Part shown: piece by piece, positions 18,850 through 27,736 of the stretch
Layout: every line of letters begins with the position of its first letter
Numbering within the stretch: the first letter of the stretch is position 1
NCBI GenBank assembly: GCA_009836625.1
Contig: VXVC01000006.1
Span: 62,001 to 126,000, forward strand
Reading direction: 5' to 3'
Origin: Holophagales bacterium
Lineage (GTDB): Bacteria; Acidobacteriota; Thermoanaerobaculia; Multivoradales; Multivoraceae
Length of the DNA stretch: 64,000 nt
Position numbers and translations under genes: made by a program
Notes under the pieces: model-generated
Databases searched by the model: none
Seen by the model: only the letters and a program-made list of their open reading frames with translations
Told to the model about the DNA's origin: nothing

Positions 18850-19884
18850 TCAGATCCGAGGCAGGACCTCGTCCGTGAACAGCACGAAGGAACCGTGACT
18901 GAGTGGCGCGCACAGCAGGTAGTCGAGGAACATCTCCTCCCTCAGACGCGCGATCTCGTCGACCAGCTCGTCCGGCGTGCCGTACAGGATGACACCGTCG
19001 AGATACCGTGCCACCGCGGACTCCTCCCCGGCGGCCTGAAGGGAAGTGGGAGCGACCAGCTCGGGACGCTCGAGGTTGCGCCGCGTATCGGTCTTGACCG
19101 CCCGGGTGCCCTTCTGCCTGTGGGACCTGACCGTCCACAGGGCGCCGCGCCTGGCGATCTCCTCCGCTTCGGCGCGGGTCGGTGCGCAGGCAATGAGCCG
19201 CGCCATCGGGATCTCCCGGCCCTCGATCGAATGACCGTGCTGCTCCAGGATCTCACGGTACAGCTCTCGCTTCTCGGCGATCCGGCTGTGCGCCGAGTGG
19301 GGGTCGAGCATGATCGAGAAGCCGTTCCGGGCAGCCCACGTCATCGACTCAGGCGACGACGAAGCGAGCCACACCGGCGGATGCGGCTTCTGTGCCGGCT
19401 TGGGCAGCACCTCAACGTCGCGGCATTGGAAGTGCTCTCCCTCGAAGGTGAGCTGCTCGTTCGTCCAGGCGCCGACCACCGCCTGCACGTGTTCCCGGAA
19501 GACCGGGTAGCTGTAGCGCGGGTCGACGCCGAAAGCCTTGAACTCCCCCTCCGCGAAGCCGCGGCCAACCCCCCAGTTGACCCGGCCGCCGGAAAGCACG
19601 TCGAGCAGGGCCACCTCCTCCGCCAGGCGCAGCGGGTTATAGAAGGGCGCCAGGGACACACCCGTGCCGATCCTCAGATTCTTCGTGCGCGCGGAGACCT
19701 CGATCCCCATCATGTGGATCGACGGACAGATGCTGAAGGAACTGAAGTGGTGCTCCGCCAGCCACACGGCGTCGTACCCGTTCTGGTCCATGATGTCGAT
19801 GCGCTGGAACGCCCGCCGGTAGACCTCTTCCAGCGGAATCCGGCGGTCAGGCCACGAGAAGAACTGGAGCACCGCGGTCTTCAT
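18850..19884 (-). CDS. LLM-class (luciferase-like) flavin-dependent oxidoreductase
   Basis: A 344-residue TIM-barrel flavoprotein of the bacterial luciferase-like monooxygenase family, usually using F420 or reduced FMN. Visible features are AEHHFSSFSICPS, LRIGTGVSLAPFYNPLRLAEE, GGRVNWGVGRGF, the linker KPHPPVWLASSSPES and a C-terminal LLCAPLSHG. The substrate is unknown. It lies between the small HTH-like gene (15 bases upstream) and pdxH (adjacent), so it is probably co-transcribed with the two Fe-S proteins. Within such an operon it may act as an oxidoreductase on the same substrate. Confidence 0.87.
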   Translation of the reverse strand: MKTAVLQFFSWPDRRIPLEEVYRRAFQRIDIMDQNGYDAVWLAEHHFSSFSICPSIHMMGIEVSARTKNLRIGTGVSLAPFYNPLRLAEEVALLDVLSGGRVNWGVGRGFAEGEFKAFGVDPRYSYPVFREHVQAVVGAWTNEQLTFEGEHFQCRDVEVLPKPAQKPHPPVWLASSSPESMTWAARNGFSIMLDPHSAHSRIAEKRELYREILEQHGHSIEGREIPMARLIACAPTRAEAEEIARRGALWTVRSHRQKGTRAVKTDTRRNLERPELVAPTSLQAAGEESAVARYLDGVILYGTPDELVDEIARLREEMFLDYLLCAPLSHGSFVLFTDEVLPRI

Positions 19885-19899
19885 CGGCGCGCTACTTTC

Positions 19900-20214
19900 T
19901 CACACGTCGCGGCGGTCCTTGAAGACGTAGGAGAGGCCCTCTTCAGCGAAGGCGCGGCAGGCCTTGTCCTTGAACTCGACCGCCTTGTCCCACTCCTCGA
20001 TGTCGTAGTAGTCGCGCTCGGCAACGACCCGGATCTCGCGCACCGTCCGCTCGTCGAGGTTGAGGCGTTCCGCGATCTCGCGGTCCGACAGTCCGCGGCG
20101 CCGCTTGTCGCCCGGCAGGTGCTCGTGGATGTCGATCTGGATGGAGTTCGACAGCTCGAGGATCTCCTCCCGGTAGCGGCGGTATGTCTCGGGATCGACA
20201 AAGAAGAAAGCCAT
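19900..20214 (-). CDS. Small protein with helix-turn-helix-like segment, unknown function
   Basis: A 104-residue acidic/basic protein I cannot assign. Residues about 41-62 (GLSDREIAERLNLDERTVRE) read as a helix-turn-helix of the LuxR/sigma-region-4 type. The N-terminus (MAFFFVDPETYRRYREEI) and the C-terminus (EWDKAVEFKDKACRAF) look helical. There is no signal peptide or cysteine pair. I chose ATG 20214 because GAGGTG lies 5 bases ahead; a GTG at 20220 is the alternative. It is flanked by an Fe-S protein gene and the flavin oxidoreductase gene with 15-base gaps each, so it may regulate the operon or act as a small accessory subunit. Confidence 0.65.
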   Translation of the reverse strand: MAFFFVDPETYRRYREEILELSNSIQIDIHEHLPGDKRRRGLSDREIAERLNLDERTVREIRVVAERDYYDIEEWDKAVEFKDKACRAFAEEGLSYVFKDRRDV

Positions 20215-20229
20215 CGTCACACCTCGCGT

Positions 20230-21114
20230 CTACGCCTTGTCCCTGAACCCGGCGCCTACGGGACAGACCCGCATGCACTCCCAGCACTGACCCTGGCTCT
20301 GCGCCGCGTAGGTCATCGACCAGAGCGTCTTCGTGAAGTGGCTCGAGTAGAGGACCATCTTGCGCGCCTCCGGTTCGTCCTGGTCGAGCGCAAGTTCGAG
20401 TCCCTTCTGGAAGCCGGGAATCCAGTGCGTGTAGACCCGGGAGGTGCAGCGCGCCGCGTCGTAGCGGCGCTCCACCAACCGGCCGTTCTCGATCCGCCCG
20501 TCGAGGCAGCCGCCGTCGCCGAGCGGGCAGACCCTGGTGCAGGGTGTGGCGCCCTCGGCCTCCCACATCTCGATGCAGGCCGGCGCCGGGCAGGCGGGCT
20601 CGGCCAGCGGCGGCATGACCGGGAACGGGTAGGTCGTGACGATCGCCGAGTAGAACAGCAGCCCGTACTCGGGGTGCAGCACCGGCCCGGCCAGGCTGCG
20701 GGATCCGCAGCCCGCGAGCTCCGCGGCCAGGGCCACGCTCAGGAAGGGCCGGTTGCCGCGACGGACGCCCGGCGGCACGAACAGCGCGTAGTAGCCGAAC
20801 TCGGCCTCGATGAACTTCGCCGTCTTGAGGCCCAGGGAGTTGATGCGGTCGCTGGTGCCCATCGTCTCCAGGTGCTCGTGAACCGGACTCGCCCAGTCCG
20901 CGGCCCGCGGCGGACTGCCGCCGACGACCACGACGCGGCGCGCCCCCGGCAGCAGGTCGCCGGGGCGAAAACCCTCCGGCGCCTCGTCGAAGGCGTCGGC
21001 ATCGGCGACGCCCCAGGCCAGCGCGCCGCCTCTCCCCACCATCGCGGCCAGCCGGTCGCGGGCTGCCGCGGTCTCATCCGCGCCCGGAGCGGAAGCCGGC
21101 GCGGACACCGTCAC
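20230..21114 (-). CDS. Cysteine-rich Fe-S oxidoreductase-like protein, copy A
   Basis: A 294-residue protein of the broad group that contains epoxyqueuosine reductase (QueG) and reductive-dehalogenase catalytic domains, by overall feel only. Nine cysteines are conserved with the adjacent copy B: 175, 180, 192, 196, 203, 223, 277, 280 and 284. The last three form CxxCxxxCP (CWECMRVCPVG), the classic [4Fe-4S] half motif; the others include CTRVCPLGDGGC. Eight or more cysteines are enough for two [4Fe-4S] clusters. No Tat or Sec signal is seen, so it is cytoplasmic. GTG 21114 overlaps the stop of copy B (GTGA). Whether it binds a corrinoid is unknown. Confidence 0.72.
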   Translation of the reverse strand: MTVSAPASAPGADETAAARDRLAAMVGRGGALAWGVADADAFDEAPEGFRPGDLLPGARRVVVVGGSPPRAADWASPVHEHLETMGTSDRINSLGLKTAKFIEAEFGYYALFVPPGVRRGNRPFLSVALAAELAGCGSRSLAGPVLHPEYGLLFYSAIVTTYPFPVMPPLAEPACPAPACIEMWEAEGATPCTRVCPLGDGGCLDGRIENGRLVERRYDAARCTSRVYTHWIPGFQKGLELALDQDEPEARKMVLYSSHFTKTLWSMTYAAQSQGQCWECMRVCPVGAGFRDKA

Positions 21115-21974
21115 TGCAACCGCCTTTCGTGCATGCCGACCGGACACACCCGCATGCACTCGAAGCACTGCGCCACGCTCTCCTTGTAGTAGCTGAGCGA
21201 CGACAGCGACTGGGTGAAGAAGTCGGAGTAGATCATCGACTTGCGCTGCTCCCGGTCTTCCTCCGTCGTGATCTGGACCAGGGACTTCTGGATCGAGCCG
21301 ATGCCGAAGTTCATCGACCGCGAGGTGCAGCGCTCGCGGTCGTAGTACGAGTAGCTGATCCTGCCGTCCTCGTCCAGCGCGCCGTCGAGGCAGCCGCCCT
21401 CGTCCTTCGGGCAGGAGGCGAGGCAGGGCGTCGTGCCCAGCTTCTCGTACATCTGGATGCACGGCTCGGACGGGCACGCGTCCTCCTCCAGCGGGTGGTC
21501 CGGTTCGAGGTCGAGCGTGGTGACCAGGGCCGCGTAGTACAGCAGGCCGTAACGGGCGTGCAGGATGATGTTCGCCGCCAGCGAGCGGGTGCCCAGACCC
21601 GCGAGCACCGCGGCCAGCATCATGCTCATCGGCGGGTTGTGGCCGGCCGTGGGGAGCGACGGCGCCTGGAGGGCGCGGTGGCCGTGCTCGCGCTCGATGT
21701 AGTCGCACATCACGTGGACCGCCACGTTTTCGCGGAAGTCGTAGCCGGTGATCTCCATCACCCGGTGGTCGGGACTGCGCCAGGCCCCCGCCGTCGGCCC
21801 CTGGTTGCCCGCGACGACGACGCTCTTCGCGCCCGGAAGAACGTCCTCCGGCCGGTGACCTTCCGGCACGAACTCGTTGAAGGCGCTGGCAGCAGCGACG
21901 CCGACCACAAGGGCACCGGCACCGGCGCCGACGTCGCGTACTGCCGCCGTTCGCTGCTGTCGGGCGTCCGCCAT
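21111..21974 (-). CDS. Cysteine-rich Fe-S oxidoreductase-like protein, copy B
   Basis: A 287-residue paralogue of copy A and the first gene of the operon. It keeps the same nine cysteines (167, 172, 184, 188, 195, 216, 270, 273, 277), including CFECMRVCPVG, plus the shared GGCLDG and RCTSR motifs. Outside these the two copies differ widely: the N-terminal Rossmann-like part (VLPGAKSVVVAGN) aligns, but the middle is unlike. Distinct copies suggest a heterodimer or two substrates rather than redundancy. The ATG at 21974 faces the divergent Yip1-like gene over 27 bases. Family placement near QueG/reductive dehalogenase is inference. Confidence 0.72.
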   Translation of the reverse strand: MADARQQRTAAVRDVGAGAGALVVGVAAASAFNEFVPEGHRPEDVLPGAKSVVVAGNQGPTAGAWRSPDHRVMEITGYDFRENVAVHVMCDYIEREHGHRALQAPSLPTAGHNPPMSMMLAAVLAGLGTRSLAANIILHARYGLLYYAALVTTLDLEPDHPLEEDACPSEPCIQMYEKLGTTPCLASCPKDEGGCLDGALDEDGRISYSYYDRERCTSRSMNFGIGSIQKSLVQITTEEDREQRKSMIYSDFFTQSLSSLSYYKESVAQCFECMRVCPVGMHERRLQ

Positions 21975-22001
21975 CAGGATCGCTCCGGTAAGGTGCTCCT
22001 C

Positions 22002-22721
22002 GTGAACTCCGGGGACGATAGCACCGGCGCCGAAGCAAGCGTCGAGGTCGTCAATCCGTGGGAGGAGCGGAAGGACCGGGGCAGAGTGTCCGCCCTGGTC
22101 TCCGCTCTGGCTCTCCTGGCTACCTCTCCTCGCGAGTTCTTTGGAGGAACCAGAGTCGAGGCGGGCTGGTGGGGACCGCTTCTCTTCGCCGGTCTGGCCA
22201 TCTCGCTGGGCGTCTTTCTGGAAGGACTGGTCGTCATCGTTCTCGCGCTGACGCTGCCCGATGCGACATTCGAACTGATCAACAGGATGCAGTTGTTCGG
22301 CGAGCCGGCAGGAGTTTCCGGCGTAGAGGGGATTCCCTTCCTTGAGCAGATTCTCCCGTTCATCGGTCTGCAGCTCCTCCTGCTGTCTCTTCCGTTCGTC
22401 TTCGTCTTCAGCCCGCTCATACCGTTCATCTGCGCCGGATTCCTGCACCTGCTTCTGATCGTCACCCGCTCGGCAAGGTCACAGGGCTTTCGCGGCACAT
22501 GGGTCGCCGCCTGCTACGCGGCAGGCGCCTTTCTGCTCAGCGTTATCCCCGTTGCCGGTGATGTTCTCGTCGTCGTAGGAAGCGCAGGGTTGTTCGCGGT
22601 CGGTCTTCACGCAATCCAGGGGATCAAGGCATCGAAGGCGGCCTTGCTCGCGGCGATTCTCCCCCTGTTGCTCTTCCTAGGCGCAATCCTGGAGATCCTG
22701 TTGGCCGCCACCCGCGCCTGA
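22002..22721 (+). CDS. Yip1-domain-like integral membrane protein
   Basis: A 239-residue membrane protein with a short soluble N-terminus and about five hydrophobic segments, laid out like bacterial Yip1/DUF1282 proteins (NPWEERK, then ALLATSPREFFGGTR and a GWWGPLLFA segment leading into the membrane). I chose GTG 22002, preceded by AAGG at 21990-21993; GTG 21993 is an alternative. The function of this family in bacteria is poorly known. It is divergent from the Fe-S operon and 101 bases before pheS. The coding sequence appears slightly less GC-biased at wobble positions than its neighbours, which is impression only. Confidence 0.7.
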   Translation: MNSGDDSTGAEASVEVVNPWEERKDRGRVSALVSALALLATSPREFFGGTRVEAGWWGPLLFAGLAISLGVFLEGLVVIVLALTLPDATFELINRMQLFGEPAGVSGVEGIPFLEQILPFIGLQLLLLSLPFVFVFSPLIPFICAGFLHLLLIVTRSARSQGFRGTWVAACYAAGAFLLSVIPVAGDVLVVVGSAGLFAVGLHAIQGIKASKAALLAAILPLLLFLGAILEILLAATRA

Positions 22722-22822
22722 CCCAAGTAACGCGCTCGCCGCAGCTCTCCGGCGCGGGCTTGTAGAGTCGGGCGCCGCGCCACGCCGCAGCCAGGGCGCC
22801 GAACGAAGATCCGCCTGACGCC

Positions 22823-23860
22823 ATGATCGACCAGCTCGACGACATCGAAGCGCGGGTCTCCGCGGCGCTGGAACAGACGGCCGATCTGGAGCAACTCGAG
22901 GAGTGGCGCCGGGCGACCATCGGCCGCAAGGGCGAGGTCCAACTCCTGACGCGCCGCATGGGCGAGATCGAACCCGCCGACCGGCCCGCTTTCGGCAAGC
23001 GGATCAACGAGATCAAGACCTCCCTGCAAGCTGCCTTCGAAGCGCGCCAGGAAGCCCTGAAGCGATCGGCGCGCGAAACCGACGCCGATACGGACCGGCT
23101 CGACGTCACCCTGCCAGGACGACGGCCCACGCTCGGCGGCCTGCACCCGTCGACCCTGGTCATGCGCCGCATCGAGCGGATCTTCGGCGACATGGGCTTC
23201 CAGACCTACCGCAGCCCCGACGTGGTCACCGACCAGTTGAACTTCGGCGACCTGAACATGCCGCCCGACCACCCCGCGCGCGACATGCAGGACACGTTCT
23301 ACACGACGGATCCGAGCGTCGTCCTCCGCACCCACACCAGCGGCGGCCAGATCCTGGCGATGCAGGAGCAACACCCGGAGCCGGTGCGGGTCATCCTGCC
23401 CGGGATGTGCTATCGCAACGAGCAGATCACCTCCCGCAGCGAGATCCAGTTCCACCAGATCGAGGGGCTCGCGGTGGGCCCGGCGATCACCTTCGCCGAT
23501 CTGAAGGGCACCCTGACCGAGTTCGCCCGCCGCCTGTTCGGAGAAGGCCGCGGCGCCCGCTTCCGGGCCAGCTACTTCCCGTTCACGGAACCAAGCGCGG
23601 AGATGGACATCGCCTGCTTCCTCTGCGACGGCGAGGGCTGCCAGTTGTGCAAGGAGACCGGCTGGCTCGAGATCCTCGGCTGCGGCATGGTCCACCCCAC
23701 CGTGCTCAGGAATGGCGGCTACGACCCGGAAGAGTGGAGCGGCTTCGCCTTCGGCATGGGGCCCGAGCGGATCGCCATGCTCAGGCACGGCATCCGCGAC
23801 ATCCGGTACTTCTGGTCGAATGACCTGCGCTTCCTGCGCCAGTTTCAGCGATTCGTCTGA
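22823..23860 (+). CDS. pheS: Phenylalanyl-tRNA synthetase alpha subunit
   Basis: A 345-residue class II aminoacyl-tRNA synthetase subunit that carries the catalytic site for charging tRNA-Phe. The N-terminal coiled coil (about residues 1-85) binds tRNA. The catalytic core has motif 2 around FHQIEGLAVG and motif 3 in GFAFGMGPERIAMLRHGI. The Phe-pocket segment FTEPSAEMDI is intact, and a CDGEGCQLCKETGW segment resembles the small cysteine-rich insertion found in some PheS. The length is normal. The stop TGA shares one base with the pheT ATG, so the subunits are translationally linked. Confidence 0.97.
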   Translation: MIDQLDDIEARVSAALEQTADLEQLEEWRRATIGRKGEVQLLTRRMGEIEPADRPAFGKRINEIKTSLQAAFEARQEALKRSARETDADTDRLDVTLPGRRPTLGGLHPSTLVMRRIERIFGDMGFQTYRSPDVVTDQLNFGDLNMPPDHPARDMQDTFYTTDPSVVLRTHTSGGQILAMQEQHPEPVRVILPGMCYRNEQITSRSEIQFHQIEGLAVGPAITFADLKGTLTEFARRLFGEGRGARFRASYFPFTEPSAEMDIACFLCDGEGCQLCKETGWLEILGCGMVHPTVLRNGGYDPEEWSGFAFGMGPERIAMLRHGIRDIRYFWSNDLRFLRQFQRFV

Positions 23861-26403
23861 TGCGCGTTCCACTCAACTGGCTCGGCGATTTCGTCGAGCT
23901 CGACGGCTCTCCCGACGACCTCGCCGAGCTGCTCACCAACGCCGGCCTCGAGGTCAAGGCGATCGAACGCCTCGGCGTCGACGGCGCCGAACTGCCGTGG
24001 CCGGCCGACCTGGTCATGGCGGCGAAGATCCTGCGCGTCGACCCGGTGCCGGACGCCGACCGCCTGGTGCTGGCGACCGTCGACTACGGCGCCGACGCCA
24101 CCCGGCAGGTGATCACCGGGGCGCCGAACCTGTTCCCGTATCTCGGCGAGGATCTGAACGATGCCGACATCTGGGGAGCGCTGCTGCTCGCCGGGGCCAG
24201 CTACCGCAACCCTTACCGCGACCTGAAGATCACGCGGCTCAAGCCGAAAAAGCTCCGCGGCATCACCAGCGACGCGATGCTCTGTTCGGCCGCGGAGCTC
24301 GGGCTCGGCGAAGACCACGAGGGAATCATCCTGTTCGAGCCGGCCGATGAACTCCCGGAACTTCGGCCCGGCCGGCCGCTGGCCGAAGTGCTCGGCGACG
24401 TCGTGCTCGACATCGACGTGATTCCCAACATCGCCCGCTGCGCCTCGATCCTGGGGGTCGCACGCGAGGTAGCGGCGCTCACGGAAGCCGGGTTCCGGCC
24501 GCCGGCCGTCCCGCTGACGATGGCCGGACCACCGATCGCCGGGCGGGTCGAGATCGAGGCCGAAACCCCTGAGGTCAATCCGCGGTTCGTCGCCCTGCTG
24601 ATCGAGGGCATCGAGCAGGGCGCGTCTCCCTACTGGATGCAGCACCGGCTACAGCTCGCCGGGCAGCGGCCGATCAGCAACGTCGTGGACATCAGCAACT
24701 ACGTGATGCTCGAGGTCGGACAGCCGAACCACACCTTCGACTACGACCTGCTGCAGGAGCGAGCGGACGGCTACGCGGACGGCGGCCCGGTCCGGATCGT
24801 CACGCGGCTGGCGCGCGACGGTGAACGCCTGACGACGCTGGACGGCGCCGAGCGGGAACTGCGCACGAACCAGATCATGGTCACCGACCCGGCCGGCTCG
24901 CTCAGCGTGGGCGGCGTAATGGGCGGCCGGGACAGCGAGATCGGTCCGGAAACCCGCAACGTGCTGCTGGAGGCCGCAGCCTGGGAACGTCGCAGCATCC
25001 GGCGCACCCAGCGCCAGCTCGGGATCCACACCGAGGCCGGTTTCCGTTTCAGCCGCGGCGTCCATCCCAGCCAGGCCCTGCTCGGGGCCCGGCGAGCCGC
25101 GGAACTACTCCGGCTTCACGCCGGCGGCTCGATCGCGGAAGGGATCGTCGACCACTACCCGCAACCAGCGCCGAGCGTCACCGTCGACTTCGACCTCGGT
25201 TACCTGCGCCGCCTCAGCGGTCTCGATCTCGACACCGAGGAGACGGCGAACCTGCTGCGACGCCTCCAGTTCGAGGTGGACACCGCCGCGGACTCGGATT
25301 CGCTCCGCGTCACCGTGCCCGACCACCGCCTCGACATCGAAGGCCAGCACGACCTGGTCGAGGAGGTCTGCCGCATCTACGGCTACGACCGCATCCCGTC
25401 CACAGTGCTCAGCGACGTCCTGCCGCCCCAGCGCGGCAACCGCGAGCAGTCCTTCGAAGACCGCGTCAAGGACACCTTCGCCGACCTGGGACTCCAGGAG
25501 ATCGTCAGTTACCGGCTGACAACGCCGGAGGCGGAAGCGAAGCTGCAACTGGAAGACGGCGAGCCACCGCCCTACGTCCGGCTCGCCAATCCCTCGACCC
25601 TCGACCGCGTCGTCATGCGCCGCAGCCTGCTCGCGTCCGTGCTGGAAGCGGCGGCGTCGAACAGCCGTTTCACGGACCGGCTCGCCCTGTTCGAAGTCGG
25701 CCGCGTGTTCCCGGTCGAGGAAGACGATTCACTGCCCGAGGAGCGGGAGCAGGCCGCCGCCGTGCTGACCGGTCCGCGCCGGGCAGACCACTGGCAAGCG
25801 GCTGGCGCCAGCGATGACTGCTTCGACTTCTTCGACATCAAGGGCGTGGTCGAGACGGTCCTGGACCGCCTCGGACTCGAGGCTCAGTACACGGCGTCAC
25901 CGACGGACGCGCCACCGTCCTTCAGCCCAGGACGTGCCGCGGCGATCCAGATCGGCGCCGACTCGAAGCCCATCGGCTGGCTGGGCGAAGTCCAGCCGGC
26001 GGTGGCCGCCCGTTTCGATCTGGAGCCCGCGGACGGTCACCCCATCCTCGCCGCCGAACTCGACCTCGACCGCATCCTCGAACTCGTCCCCGATTCCCTC
26101 CAGGTCGAGCCCGTTCCCGTCTATCCGGAAGTGCGCGAGGACCTGGCTCTGATCGTGGACGAGACGACGCCGGCCGCGGCCGTCGAAACCGCCCTGCTCG
26201 CCTCCGGCAAGCCCCTGCTCTGCGCCGTCGAACTGTTCGACGTGTTCCGCGGCGAGGCGATCGGCGAAGGCTCAAAGAGCCTCGCCTACCACCTCACCTT
26301 CCGGGCCCCGAACCGCACCCTGCGCGACCGCGACGTGAAGAAGCTCCGCCGGCGCATCCTGGGACAGGTCGAGAGGTCCGTCGGCGCGAAGCTCCGCGAG
26401 TAG
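23860..26403 (+). CDS. pheT: Phenylalanyl-tRNA synthetase beta subunit
   Basis: An 847-residue subunit, slightly longer than the usual 790-800. Domains in order are: N-terminal (MRVPLNWLGDFVEL), tRNA-binding OB fold (about 45-160, with AKILRVDPVPDADRLVLATV), B3/B4 editing domain (about 215-400, with ISNVVDISNYVMLEVGQPNH), B5 (about 415-500), catalytic-like core, and C-terminal anticodon-binding FDX-ACB fold (about 755-847, with VYPEVREDLALIVDE). It removes mis-charged Tyr-tRNA-Phe. The extra length seems to lie in the OB-fold/B3 linker. It follows pheS by a one-base overlap. Confidence 0.97.
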   Translation: MRVPLNWLGDFVELDGSPDDLAELLTNAGLEVKAIERLGVDGAELPWPADLVMAAKILRVDPVPDADRLVLATVDYGADATRQVITGAPNLFPYLGEDLNDADIWGALLLAGASYRNPYRDLKITRLKPKKLRGITSDAMLCSAAELGLGEDHEGIILFEPADELPELRPGRPLAEVLGDVVLDIDVIPNIARCASILGVAREVAALTEAGFRPPAVPLTMAGPPIAGRVEIEAETPEVNPRFVALLIEGIEQGASPYWMQHRLQLAGQRPISNVVDISNYVMLEVGQPNHTFDYDLLQERADGYADGGPVRIVTRLARDGERLTTLDGAERELRTNQIMVTDPAGSLSVGGVMGGRDSEIGPETRNVLLEAAAWERRSIRRTQRQLGIHTEAGFRFSRGVHPSQALLGARRAAELLRLHAGGSIAEGIVDHYPQPAPSVTVDFDLGYLRRLSGLDLDTEETANLLRRLQFEVDTAADSDSLRVTVPDHRLDIEGQHDLVEEVCRIYGYDRIPSTVLSDVLPPQRGNREQSFEDRVKDTFADLGLQEIVSYRLTTPEAEAKLQLEDGEPPPYVRLANPSTLDRVVMRRSLLASVLEAAASNSRFTDRLALFEVGRVFPVEEDDSLPEEREQAAAVLTGPRRADHWQAAGASDDCFDFFDIKGVVETVLDRLGLEAQYTASPTDAPPSFSPGRAAAIQIGADSKPIGWLGEVQPAVAARFDLEPADGHPILAAELDLDRILELVPDSLQVEPVPVYPEVREDLALIVDETTPAAAVETALLASGKPLLCAVELFDVFRGEAIGEGSKSLAYHLTFRAPNRTLRDRDVKKLRRRILGQVERSVGAKLRE

Positions 26404-26431
26404 CGTCCAGGGGCTCGCGCCTCCGGTGTGC

Positions 26432-27157
26432 TCAGGCAGCGAGGCGCGACAGCAGGGCCACCACCGCGTGCTCGACCCGCAACGCCCTCGGGCCGAGACT
26501 CACGACGGAAGCACCCGCGTGTCGCAACGACGCGAGTTCCTCGTCCAGGAAGCCGCCTTCGGGGCCGACCAGCAGCGCCGCCGGGCCATCGACGCCCAGC
26601 GGACACGGCTCGTCACCGACGGCATCGGCGACCAGGACCTGGTCGTGGTCCCGGATCAGGGCCAGCAGGGATTCGGTCAGATCCCGCGGTCCGCTCAGGC
26701 ACTCGATCTCCGGCAGCGCCGTGTCCCGTGCCTGCGCCAGACCCAGCATCAGGTGACGCCGCAGCGACTCCGGCCGCATCACCGAACTCTGCCAGTAGCT
26801 CTTTTCCACCCGGGCCGTGTGGACGAGCAGGATCCGCTTGACACCCATTGCCGCCGCTGCCTGCAGGATGCGGCCCACGAACTTGGGCCGCGGCAACGCC
26901 AGCACGAGCGTCACCGGCAGTGGCGCGGGCAACTCCCCATCGAGCGGCCCCAGCTCCAGCACGACCCGCTCGCGGCCTAGCTCGACGATCCGTCCGCGGC
27001 CAATGCCGCCGCCCAAGCGGCCCACTTCCAGTGTGTCGCCGACCTCCGCCCGAAGCACCTTGCGCACGTGCTTCAGGCGCTCCCCGGACACGACCGCGCG
27101 CGCGCCCGAGCCGGCCGCCTGTTCGAAGTCCGCGCCCTCCAACAGAAGCAGGTTCAT
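26432..27157 (-). CDS. rsmE: 16S rRNA (uracil-1498-N3) methyltransferase
   Basis: A 241-residue SPOUT-class methyltransferase that modifies U1498 in 16S rRNA. The N-terminal PUA-like domain reaches about residue 75 (HVRKVLRAEVGDTLEVG). The SPOUT domain has KRILLVHTARVEKSYW, then ALLVGPEGGFLDEELA and a C-terminal SLGPRALRVEHAV, which together form the knotted SAM site. The length is typical. It is convergent with pheT and divergent from the HadA-like gene, and appears to be a stand-alone gene. Confidence 0.93.
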   Translation of the reverse strand: MNLLLLEGADFEQAAGSGARAVVSGERLKHVRKVLRAEVGDTLEVGRLGGGIGRGRIVELGRERVVLELGPLDGELPAPLPVTLVLALPRPKFVGRILQAAAAMGVKRILLVHTARVEKSYWQSSVMRPESLRRHLMLGLAQARDTALPEIECLSGPRDLTESLLALIRDHDQVLVADAVGDEPCPLGVDGPAALLVGPEGGFLDEELASLRHAGASVVSLGPRALRVEHAVVALLSRLAA

Positions 27158-27233
27158 GCTGCTACAGTCACGCGCTCAAACGACGCACGAGATTGCGCTT
27201 CAGAGACCACTCGAAGAGGAGGACGGAACCGGA

Positions 27234-27725
27234 ATGGCAGCAAAGAAGTTCCCGGTCGAGGCAGGCCACATCATGATGTTCGCCCGCGCGGTCGGCGACC
27301 CGAACCCCATCTATCACGACGCCGAGGCGGCAGCGGACACGGAGCCCGGCAAGACCATCGCGCCGCCCACCTTCTACCAGGCCTCGGCCCAGTTCGATCC
27401 CGAGTACTTCCTGCGCCCCAGGATCGGCGAGCCGTGGTTCGGCTCCGGCAAGGAGCCGACCGGCGTGCCGCCCACGCGGACCGGAGGTGACGGCGGCACG
27501 GGCCTCCACGCCGAACAGCGCTTCGAGTACTTCCGGCACGTGAGCCCGGGCGAAACCCTGACTCTCAAGACCCGGCCCGGAAAGAGCTGGGAACGGCAGG
27601 GCAAGCGCGGCGGCAACCTGAAGTTCAGCGAGAACATCACCGAGTACTACGACGAATCCGGCGAACTCGTCGTGCGCGCCACCGGCGTCGGCGTCCGCAC
27701 TGAGAAGGTCGTCGAGAGCGACTGA
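27234..27725 (+). CDS. HadA-like dehydratase subunit (MaoC N-terminal type)
   Basis: A 163-residue hot-dog-fold protein of the FAS1_DH_region/MaoC N-terminal family, comparable to mycobacterial HadA, which together with HadB dehydrates (3R)-hydroxyacyl-ACP. It shows FARAVGDPNPIYHD, then APPTFYQASAQFDP, and later HAEQRFEYFRHVSPGETL. The hydratase Asp-x-Asn-Pro-x-His pattern is present as DPNPIYH but is the weaker partner in such pairs. The ATG at 27234 follows CCGGA, and the HadB-like gene starts 11 bases after its stop with a good AGGAG site. Its acyl-ACP or acyl-CoA substrate is not known. Confidence 0.82.
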   Translation: MAAKKFPVEAGHIMMFARAVGDPNPIYHDAEAAADTEPGKTIAPPTFYQASAQFDPEYFLRPRIGEPWFGSGKEPTGVPPTRTGGDGGTGLHAEQRFEYFRHVSPGETLTLKTRPGKSWERQGKRGGNLKFSENITEYYDESGELVVRATGVGVRTEKVVESD

Positions 27726-27736
27726 GGAGAGAACGA

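Noticed and set aside
17341..21189. A very long open plus-strand frame crossing the sterol reductase and the redox operon.
   Set aside because: It runs out of frame through the plus-strand sterol reductase and antisense through the minus-strand redox operon, has arginine- and proline-rich composition typical of out-of-frame GC-rich DNA, and no recognisable motif.
20230..22038. A single 602-codon reading covering both Fe-S genes.
   Set aside because: Only the last 294 codons are coherent; upstream of 21114 the frame reads through copy B out of frame. The two genes are separate.
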